A DNA stretch of 64,000 nucleotides, taken from NCBI GenBank assembly GCA_934168355.1, contig CAKPNI010000001.1, forward strand, positions 1 to 64,000, written 5' to 3'. Both the position numbers and the translations under genes were made by a program. The notes beneath the pieces are model-generated. The model was given only the letters and a program-made list of their open reading frames with translations. It made no database searches and was not told the DNA's origin. Of this stretch, positions 58,256-64,000 are shown piece after piece. Each line of letters starts with the position of its first letter. Position 1 is the stretch's first letter. The stretch comes from an uncultured Clostridia bacterium (GTDB taxonomy: Bacteria > Bacillota > Clostridia > TANB77 > CAG-508).

Positions 58256-58940
58256 ATGAAATTTGATTGTTTAACACTTTTCCCAGAAATGTTTGAGGCA
58301 TTAAACCAAAGCATTATAGGAAGAGCAAAAGAAAAAAATCTAATAGAAATAAATTTAATAAATATTAGAGATTTTTCGAAAGATAAACACAAAAAAGTAG
58401 ATGATACTCCATATGGTGGTGGAGCTGGAATGGTCATGAAGGCAGATGTAGTATATGATGCATATAAATCTGTAAAAGATGAAAATGCAAAAGTAATATA
58501 TATGTCGCCACAAGGGAAAACACTAAATCAATCCAAAGTAGAAGAATTATCAAAACAAGAACATTTAATAATATTATGTGGACATTACGAGGGCATAGAC
58601 CAAAGGGTAATTGATAAAATAGTTGATGAAGAAATTTCTATTGGAGATTATGTCTTAACAGGCGGAGAACTACCAGCAATGGTTTTGATTGATGCGGTTT
58701 CAAGATATAATGAGGGAGTTTTATCCAAAGAATCAATAGAAGAAGAATCATTTTCTAACCGGATTATTAGAATATCCGCAGTATACAAGACCTGAGGTTT
58801 TTGAGGGAGTAAAAGTTCCAGAGGTTTTACTTTCTGGAAACCACAAAAATATTGCTAAATGGAGAAATGAACAATCAATCCAAATTACACGCAAAAAAAG
58901 ACCAGATTTATTAAAAAATGAAGTACCAAGCCAAAAATAA
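58256..58940 (+). CDS. trmD: tRNA (guanine-N1)-methyltransferase TrmD, +1 frameshift at CGG-A
   Basis: ATG 58256 is chosen because GGAGGAG lies 6 bases before it. In zero frame the protein follows TrmD (CLTLFPEMFE, DDTPYGGGAGMVMKAD, CGHYEGIDQRV, EISIGDYVLTGGELPAM) up to SFSN, then meets CGG at 58760-58762 and stops 11 codons later. Skipping C58760 gives GLLEYPQYTRPEVFEGVKVP and LLSGNHKNIAKWR, the conserved TrmD end, to a stop at 58938-58940. The result is 227 aa, a normal length. TrmD is essential in most bacteria, so a plain null allele is unlikely. It makes m1G37, which itself prevents +1 slippage. Confidence 0.9.
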
Positions 58941-58945
58941 ATGAA

Positions 58946-58998
58946 TGGTACCGCTCATGAAGTAAACTATTGTCTAAGATTAAGCTTAGCGACAATAG
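58946..58998 (+). promoter_or_regulatory. rplS leader hairpin (L19 leader-like)
   Basis: GGTACCGCTCATGAAG is followed by the hairpin CTATTGTC-TAAG...CTTA-GACAATAG (58967-58998), just before the L19 ribosome binding site. Its place and sequence recall the ribosomal protein L19 leader of Firmicutes, an autoregulatory element. Confidence 0.55.
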
Positions 58999-59021
58999 AA
59001 ATTTAAGGGAGGAATTTTAAA

Positions 59022-59501
59022 ATGGATATAATAAAATCTATTGAACATGAACAACTAAAAGCAAAAATTCCAGATTTAAAAGTAGGAAATACAGTTAGAG
59101 TTCATGTTAGAATTAAAGAAGGAAACAAAGAAAGAATCCAAGTTTTCGAAGGAATTATAATAAAAGTTCAAGGTGTAGGAGTTAACAAAACATTCACAGT
59201 AAGAAAAATCTCTTACGGTGTTGGTGTTGAAAAAACATTCTTAATTCACTCACCATTAGTTGAAAAAGTTGAAGTAGTAAGAGTAGGTAAAGCTAGACGT
59301 GCTAAATTATTCTATTTAAGAGATAGAGTAGGTAAAGCTGCTAAGACTAAAGAAGTTGCAGGAGCAAGAATTGAAAACAAAGAAATCATCATAAAAGGTG
59401 AAGAAGCACCAGCAGCTGAAGAAGTTGTAGAAGCTACAGCAGAAGTAGCTGAAACAGTAGAAGCTCCAGTAGCAGAAACTACAGAAAACAAAGCTGAATA
59501 A
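59022..59501 (+). CDS. rplS: Ribosomal protein L19
   Basis: The protein has 159 aa. The first 115 residues are L19 (VGNTVRVHVRIKEGNKERIQ, FEGIIIKVQG, HSPLVEKVEVVRVGKARRAK). A longer than usual Ala/Glu/Val tail follows (EEAPAAEEVVEATAEVAETV...), as in some Clostridia. GGGAGGA precedes ATG 59022. Confidence 0.96.
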   Translation: MDIIKSIEHEQLKAKIPDLKVGNTVRVHVRIKEGNKERIQVFEGIIIKVQGVGVNKTFTVRKISYGVGVEKTFLIHSPLVEKVEVVRVGKARRAKLFYLRDRVGKAAKTKEVAGARIENKEIIIKGEEAPAAEEVVEATAEVAETVEAPVAETTENKAE

Positions 59502-59513
59502 TAGGAGAATATT

Positions 59514-60176
59514 ATGAGAATTAGATACAAAAAATGGGCAAGGCCAGAACTTGAAGCAAGTCCTTTTTATGTAGATAATCCTGAAGATGAAAGAGGAAAG
59601 TGGAGGAAATTATATAAAAATCCCACACTTCCTCTTTATTTAGAATTAGGATGTGGAAAAGGATATTTTATAGCAAATTTGGCAAGTCAGCATAAAGATA
59701 TAAATTATATAGCAATTGATTTAGTAGATGCAATGCTAGGATTGGCAAAAAGAAATGTTGAACAAATATACAAAGAGAAAAATCAGGAAACAGATAACAT
59801 ATTTTTAACAAGATTTGATATAGAAAGAATCAATTTGATTTTATCTGAGGATGATAAAATTGATAGAATTTATATTAATTTTTGTAATCCGTGGCCAAGA
59901 GGTAAACATCATAAAAAGAGACTTACACATACAAGACAGCTTGAAAAATATAAGGAGTTTTTAAGTAAAGGTGGAGAAATCTATTTTAAAACAGATGATG
60001 ATAATTTGTTTTTAGATAGTTTGAATTATTTTGAAGAAGCTGGTTTTGAGATTATGAAAAAGACTTTTGATTTACATGAAGAAGTTGGATTTTGGGAGAA
60101 TATCGAAACTGAGCATGAGAAGATGTTTTCCGAGCAGGGGATAAAGATTAAGGCTTTGGTTGCTAGGTTGAATTAA
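59514..60176 (+). CDS. trmB: tRNA (guanine-N7)-methyltransferase TrmB
   Basis: The protein has 220 aa. ELGCGKGYFIANLA is the SAM-binding motif (about 43-56). AIDLVDAMLGLAKRN and the catalytic YINFCNPWPRGKHHKKRLTH are family landmarks. ETEHEKMFSEQGIKIKALVA ends the protein. It forms m7G46 in tRNA. GGAGAAT precedes ATG 59514. Confidence 0.96.
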   Translation: MRIRYKKWARPELEASPFYVDNPEDERGKWRKLYKNPTLPLYLELGCGKGYFIANLASQHKDINYIAIDLVDAMLGLAKRNVEQIYKEKNQETDNIFLTRFDIERINLILSEDDKIDRIYINFCNPWPRGKHHKKRLTHTRQLEKYKEFLSKGGEIYFKTDDDNLFLDSLNYFEEAGFEIMKKTFDLHEEVGFWENIETEHEKMFSEQGIKIKALVARLN

Positions 60177-60233
60177 AATTAAACAAGCAAGGTCGTATAA
60201 GAACTGCAATTTCTTGATAAATTGGTTTTAGTT

Positions 60234-60250
60234 TGTCGAGAAATGTCGAA
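60234..60250 (+). promoter_or_regulatory. Tandem Spo0A-box-like sites, left copy
   Basis: TGTCGAG (60234-60240) and TGTCGAA (60244-60250) repeat at 10 bp. This is the spacing of tandem 0A boxes. They are upstream of the short-RNA promoter at 60280. Confidence 0.6.
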
Positions 60251-60279
60251 CGATTTTTAGAAAAATTAAGTAAAAACTA

Positions 60280-60381
60280 TTGCAATTATAAAAAATAATG
60301 TATATAATAATATTGTAATTCAAAGAACTCACAAGTTGGAAGTTACAAAAAACAGGCACCATGGGATAATGCCTGTTTTTT
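60280..60381 (+). ncRNA. Short RNA (about 67 nt) convergent to a small peptide gene
   Basis: Perfectly spaced promoter TTGCAA (60280-60285), 17 bases, TATAAT (60303-60308), with start near 60315. The terminator AAAAAACAGGCA/TGCCTGTTTTTT (60347-60381) ends it, and the same hairpin ends the opposing small gene. No credible reading frame lies inside. It overlaps the 3' end of the small mRNA, as antitoxin RNAs do in type I systems. Confidence 0.55.
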
Positions 60382-60387
60382 GCTATT

Positions 60388-60519
60388 TCAATGAAATACA
60401 TCAAAAATAGCTTTAAGTACTTGAGCTATTTTCAAAATTATTTTTAAGCAGTCTAAAATCTTATGTAGAAATTTTGCAATAACATTTGTACTTTTTTTCT
60501 TTTGCTTCGTTTTCTTCAA
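60388..60519 (-). CDS. Small basic peptide, 43 aa, possible type I toxin-like
   Basis: TTG 60519 has an unusually strong ribosome binding site, AAAGGAGGTGA, 5 bases before it. The peptide begins with a lysine-rich stretch (KKTKQKKKSTN) followed by an amphipathic, hydrophobic helix (VIAKFLHKILDCLKIILKIA, then QVLKAIFDVFH). TATAAT (60553-60558 on the minus strand) lies upstream. Tandem Spo0A-box-like sites lie at 60580-60596. It converges on the short RNA at 60315. Function unproven; a small membrane-active or sporulation peptide are both possible. Confidence 0.5.
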   Translation of the reverse strand: MKKTKQKKKSTNVIAKFLHKILDCLKIILKIAQVLKAIFDVFH

Positions 60520-60579
60520 AGCCCTCACCTCCTTTCGCCGGAAGTTATATAGATTATACAACAAAATATTCAAAAAAAT

Positions 60580-60596
60580 TGTCGAAATCTGTCGCA
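60580..60596 (+). promoter_or_regulatory. Tandem Spo0A-box-like sites, right copy
   Basis: TGTCGAA (60580-60586) and TGTCGCA (60590-60596) at 10-bp spacing. They sit about 34-50 bases before the expected start of the minus-strand small peptide transcript. Confidence 0.6.
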
Positions 60597-60664
60597 ACAA
60601 CTAAAAAAATAAAAATAGCCATAAATTTCAAACTCTTGCATATAAATAAAAAGAGGTGTTAAAA

Positions 60665-61112
60665 ATGGCATATTCAGAAAGAGAACTACTTGCAAGAATA
60701 GTTCAATGTGAGGCAGGTCGGAGAAGGTGAGAATGGAATGAAAGCAGTTGCGACTGTAATAATGAACAGAGTTAATGTATCGAGTGGAGAATATTCAAGA
60801 ATATCACAAGGAGGAAGTATAAGAAACATAATATATCAACAAGGGCAATTTGACTGTGCAAGAGAAACAATAGGGGGAAGCTATAATTCACAAAATATAT
60901 ATAATATGACACCAACGGATATACATTATCAAATAGCAGATTGGGCTTTATCTGGAAATAGGTTAAACGAAATAGGAGAATGTCTGTGGTACTTAAATCC
61001 TTTTAGACCTACGTGCAATCAAGCATTTCCAAGCAACGGTTCAGGAATATTGCATACAAGACTTGGAAATCACTGCTTTTATAGGCCAACATCTCTATAT
61101 GGTAATACATAA
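60665..61112 (+). CDS. CwlJ-like spore cortex hydrolase, +1 frameshift at CGG-A
   Basis: ATG 60665 is preceded by AAAGAGGTG. MAYSERELLARIVQCEAG is followed by CGG (60719-60721), and the zero frame stops at TGA three codons on. Skipping C60719 gives GEGENGMKAVATVIMNRVNV and the rest of a CwlJ/SleB-type hydrolase: IRNIIYQQGQFDC, CLWYLNPFRP and NHCFYRPT. The total is 148 aa, near the 142 aa of CwlJ. The family degrades cortex peptidoglycan at germination. It is followed by a GerQ-like gene, as in Bacillus. Confidence 0.85.
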
Positions 61113-61135
61113 ATAGAAAGGAGCGTTGGAAATCT

Positions 61136-61519
61136 ATGTCAGAATTAGATCAAGAGCAAAGACAAGAGAAAACAGAAGATAGAAATGTGAGTATAAATCA
61201 AAATTCGCCAGAGATACTTACAAATCCTATTTATACTCCTGCATTTTTAAGACAACAAATTGGAAGACTTATGAGAGTGGAGTTTTTAATAGGAACTAAT
61301 AATATAACGGATAGAATTGGAATTTTGGAGGATGTTGGAGCAAGCTATATTTTGCTTCGTTCTTTTGAAAATGATAGTTTAGTTTATTGTGATATTTATG
61401 CTATTAAGTTTATTACAATTTCTACAACTGGTGTTTACGGTACAATGAATAATTTTCAAAACATGAGTGGAACGATGAATAGTGGTGGACCTATGATGAG
61501 AGGGCCGATGATGTATTAA
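61136..61519 (+). CDS. GerQ-like spore coat protein
   Basis: The protein has 127 aa. The centre (FLRQQIGRLMRVEFLIGTNN, then RIGILEDVGASYILLRS and VYCDIYAIKFITI) resembles the GerQ/YwdL core. The tail is Met/Gly/Asn-rich (NNFQNMSGTMNSGGPMMRGP), as in coat proteins. GerQ anchors CwlJ in the coat, and its gene is next to cwlJ in Bacillus, as here. AAAGGAGCG precedes ATG 61136. Confidence 0.75.
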   Translation: MSELDQEQRQEKTEDRNVSINQNSPEILTNPIYTPAFLRQQIGRLMRVEFLIGTNNITDRIGILEDVGASYILLRSFENDSLVYCDIYAIKFITISTTGVYGTMNNFQNMSGTMNSGGPMMRGPMMY

Positions 61520-61529
61520 ATTTTGTAAC

Positions 61530-61583
61530 GGGACCGTTTCTTTTCGCGAAAAGAAACGGTCCCAATGGAAAAAGAAACGGTCC
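61530..61583 (+). repeat. GGGACCGTTTC palindrome plus extra half between gerQ and whiA
   Basis: GGGACCGTTTCTTTTCG and CGAAAAGAAACGGTCCC form a perfect, loopless palindrome (61530-61563). A further right half AAAGAAACGGTCC lies at about 61571-61583. This third variant has A-T for the middle pair. Confidence 0.88.
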
Positions 61584-61598
61584 TTTCACGAAAAGTGG

Positions 61599-61626
61599 TT
61601 GCAAATAACAACAAATAGTGTATAAT
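61599..61626 (+). promoter_or_regulatory. whiA promoter
   Basis: TTGCAA (61599-61604), 16 bases, TATAAT (61621-61626). Confidence 0.75.
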
Positions 61627-61655
61627 ATCTATATACCAAAAAAAGGAGACAGGCA

Positions 61656-62517
61656 ATGACATTTTCTCAAGAAGTAAAAGAAGAATTAAGCAAATTAAAC
61701 AACTTAGCAAACAAAGAAGAATTAAAATACGAATTTTTAGGTTATATATCAAGTGACAACATAATAATTGAAGATAGAGCAATAAAATATGTTACAGAAA
61801 GTGATTATAATATAGATAGATTTGGAAAAATAATTAGAAATATAGGTTTTGAGGATTTTGATATAAATATAACAGGAAAAATTTTTTCAATAGAAATAAA
61901 TGAAAGATTTCAAGATATTTTAAACAAAATACGGACTGGCTAATTGGAATACTATAAACCTAGAAAACACTGAAAGAACAAAATTACAAGCGTTTATGAG
62001 AGGCTTATTTATGGGGGCAGGTTCTATAAACAATCCGGAAAAAAAATATCATATTGAGTGTAAAATTATGGAAATAAGTACGGCTAAAAATATAGTAGAT
62101 GTTATGAAATCAAATGATATATCTTTCAAGCAAAGAGACAAAATAATGTATATGAAAGATGGAGAAGAAATTTCCAAGTTTTTAGCTTTTATTGGTGCGG
62201 CAAAATCAGTTATGAGGTTTGAAGAAATAAGAGTTGAAAGACATATGAATAATAAAGTCAATAGGTTAGTAAACTGTGAAACTGCCAATTTGAACAAAGT
62301 TTTAAATGCATCTGTTGAACAAGTAAATGCTATAAAAAAATTAAAAGAAAATGGCAAATTTGAAAAATTAGATGATGGTTTAAAAGAAATTGCAAATTTA
62401 AGATTAGAAAATCCTGATATGCCACTTGTGGAGTTAGGAAAAAAATTGAGCACACCAATAGGAAAATCTGGAGTTAATTATAGATTGAAAAAAATACAAA
62501 AATTAGCAGAAGAGTAA
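61656..62517 (+). CDS. whiA: DNA-binding protein WhiA, +1 frameshift at CGG-A
   Basis: AAAGGAGACAGGC precedes ATG 61656. The zero frame gives the WhiA N-terminus (MTFSQEVKEELSKL, YEFLGYISSDN) and reaches NKI, then CGG (61932-61934) and a stop three codons later. Skipping C61932 gives GLANWNTINLENTERTKLQA, the LAGLIDADG-like core FMRGLFMGAGSINNPEKKYH, and the C-terminal helix-turn-helix (ANLNKVLNASVEQVNAIKKL, MPLVELGKKLSTPIGKSGVNYRLKKI). The total is 286 aa, slightly short for the family. WhiA affects cell division and sporulation-related genes. Confidence 0.88.
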
Positions 62518-62541
62518 ATCAAAAGAAAAAGGGGAAAATAT

Positions 62542-63049
62542 ATGGAAAATAATGAGGAAAAAGACGGAATTATAATAGAAGAATTGCTAAAAAAGCTTAG
62601 AGAAAGCAAGGGATGGACATACAACGATGTTGCTTATAACTTAAATGATACAAATATATTTACAGAAAATATAAAAAAGATGGAAAGTGGATTAGAATAT
62701 CCTGATTGGGATGTAATGTATAAATTATCCGAATTATATAATGTACCAATTGAAGAGTTTGTGAAAGCAAAGGAATATAGCTATGAAAAAGTAAAAAATT
62801 CTTTTTCAATGACAATTATAAAATGGGTGAATTATTTATTTGGAATATCTTTTAAAGTTACTTATATATTACTTGTTATTTTTTATTTTGTTGCAGCGGT
62901 TCGGAAGTATAGTGTTTTTTGGTAAACAAGCTGAGAAATGTGTTGAACAGATAAGAAAAGATAAAGAAAAAAATTTTTCTGTTTCGAGTGTATTAGAAAG
63001 TAAAAAAACTATAAATATAGATGAGTTAAGGATTGAAAAATATCTCTAA
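62542..63049 (+). CDS. Helix-turn-helix protein with membrane helix, +1 frameshift at CGG-A
   Basis: ATG 62542 follows AAAAGGGGAAA. Residues about 8-75 form an XRE-type helix-turn-helix (LLKKLRESKGWTYNDVAYNL, WDVMYKLSELYNVPIEEF). A transmembrane helix begins at about 108 (YILLVIFYFVAAV). CGG (62902-62904) interrupts it, and the zero frame stops seven codons later. Skipping C62902 completes the helix (GSIVFFGK) and adds a lysine-rich cytoplasmic tail to a stop at 63049. The total is 168 aa. Specific function unknown. Confidence 0.75.
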
Positions 63050-63105
63050 AATAGAAAGATGTTCATTCTAGATTATGTAATTAAGGAAAGGAATGGTTTT
63101 AAAAA

Positions 63106-64000
63106 ATGAAGAAATTAGGGATATATATTCATATACCATTTTGCAAACAAAAATGTTTTTATTGTGATTTTGTTTCTTATGCAAACCAAGATAAATATTT
63201 CCAAAAATATGTACAAGCATTGAACAAAGAAATAAATAATTTTATAGATAACAATGAATTTGTAGTTCAAACAATATATATTGGAGGTGGTACGCCATCT
63301 TTAATTGATGCAAAATATATTGAAGAAATATTACATATATTTAAAAAAAGAAATTTGATAAAAGAGGTAAAAGAAGTAACATTAGAAGTAAATCCAGGAA
63401 CTGTAACTGAAGAAAAACTAAGAACTTATAAGAATTCAGGTGTAAATAGATTAAGTATTGGACTTCAAAGTACAGAAGATAAAATACTTAAGCAAATAGG
63501 AAGAATACATTGTTATGATGACTTTTTAAATACATATAAAATGGCACAAGAAGTTGGATTTAAAAATATAAATGTTGATTTGATGATAGGACTTCCAAAT
63601 CAAAAAATTTTAGATGTTAAAAATTCATTAGAAAAAATTATAAAATTAGAGCCAACACCTCCAGAGCATATTTCGGTTTATTCATTAATTGTTGAAGAAA
63701 ATACGCTGATTGAAAAGATGCTTGAAAGTGGAGAATTGGAGTTGCCTGATGAAGAACTAGAAAGAAATATGTATTGGTATGTTAAAAATTTCCTTGAACT
63801 AAATGGATATAAACATTACGAAATATCAAATTTTGCAAAAATTGGCAATGAATCAAAACATAACCTAGATTGCTGGAATCAAAAGGAATATGTAGGATTT
63901 GGTGTGGCTGCACATTCCTATATTGATGATGTGAGATATGGAAATATTGGTAATGTGGAAGAATATATAAAAAATTGCGAAAATGGCGAATTTGGAAAAA
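63106..64000 (+). CDS. hemW: HemW-like radical SAM protein, 3' end outside the window
   Basis: ATG 63106 follows GGAAAGGAATGG. The first 298 residues are visible. GIYIHIPFCKQKCFYCDFVSY holds the CxxxCxxC cluster motif. IGGGTPSL, NPGTVTEEKL, RLSIGLQS and NVDLMIGLPNQ are HemW/HemN landmarks. HYEISNFAKIGNESKHNLDCW and GFGVAAHSY follow. HemW is a haem chaperone rather than a true coproporphyrinogen oxidase. The gene runs past the right edge. Confidence 0.92.
   Translation, partial: MKKLGIYIHIPFCKQKCFYCDFVSYANQDKYFQKYVQALNKEINNFIDNNEFVVQTIYIGGGTPSLIDAKYIEEILHIFKKRNLIKEVKEVTLEVNPGTVTEEKLRTYKNSGVNRLSIGLQSTEDKILKQIGRIHCYDDFLNTYKMAQEVGFKNINVDLMIGLPNQKILDVKNSLEKIIKLEPTPPEHISVYSLIVEENTLIEKMLESGELELPDEELERNMYWYVKNFLELNGYKHYEISNFAKIGNESKHNLDCWNQKEYVGFGVAAHSYIDDVRYGNIGNVEEYIKNCENGEFGK

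Noticed and set aside
58256..63049. Treating trmD, cwlJ, whiA and the XRE gene as four unrelated pseudogenes or random sequencing errors
   Set aside because: The interruption is the same tetranucleotide and same shift in all four, and the codon is otherwise nearly absent. Artefact is still possible and is listed as a check, but independent random errors are unlikely.

Overview
The window comes from an AT-rich, spore-forming Bacillota chromosome, most likely an uncultured Clostridia. Evidence for this is the Firmicutes-type ctsR-mcsA-mcsB-clpC operon with a CtsR operator, a cwlJ-gerQ-like sporulation pair, WhiA, YlxM-Ffh, strong AGGAGG ribosome binding sites and Rho-independent terminators. 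No lineage below class can be assigned from the sequence alone.

Layout. (1) 1-0.9 kb: the 3' end of a 5S rRNA, a tRNA-Asn gene split by a 235-nt group I intron, and a free-standing HNH endonuclease gene. (2) 1-3.7 kb: a large CnaB/SpaA-repeat surface protein. (3) 3.7-8.8 kb: the protein quality-control operon ctsR-mcsA-mcsB-clpC. (4) 8.8-11 kb: a cation efflux pump, a small membrane protein behind a phased TTACA array, and a nucleotidyltransferase. (5) 10.9-17.5 kb: an accessory block with RhuM, an unknown protein, a DUF2779 nuclease, a WYL regulator and an AAA+ ATPase; two of its promoters share a 15-bp motif. (6) 17.6-20.6 kb: asnB, rpmF, secG. (7) 20.7-47 kb: a cell-surface polysaccharide locus (galE, priming transferase, glycosyltransferases, a radical SAM protein, a pyruvyltransferase/FrhB fusion, wzy, glf, wzx, and the cpsC-cpsD-cpsB phosphoregulatory trio). 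Inside it lie a dockerin-bearing beta-helix protein, a sortase-anchored cohesin-like protein, an LAYTG protein and a sortase. (8) 47-50 kb: probable foreign DNA with recombinase debris beside tRNA-Leu and a candidate small RNA. (9) 50-64 kb: housekeeping genes (priA, def, fmt, ylxM, ffh, rpsP, khpA, rimM, trmD, rplS, trmB, cwlJ, gerQ, whiA, hemW).

The most striking signal is in 58.7-62.9 kb. Four genes (trmD, cwlJ-like, whiA and a helix-turn-helix membrane protein) are each interrupted by one extra base at the same tetranucleotide. In each the zero-frame codon is CGG followed by A, and skipping the C restores a GGA glycine codon and the full protein. By eye, CGG is otherwise absent as an in-frame codon, except three times in two genes of the 47-50 kb block. 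This fits an unassigned or nearly unreadable CGG codon that is crossed by +1 frameshifting.

Other notable signals are a family of GGGAC(C)GGTTC palindromes placed just before a GAAAGGA ribosome binding site, 11-bp-phased TTACA/TGTAA arrays at two promoters, a possible cohesin-dockerin pair within the polysaccharide locus, and a small peptide/short RNA convergent pair flanked by tandem Spo0A-box-like sites.
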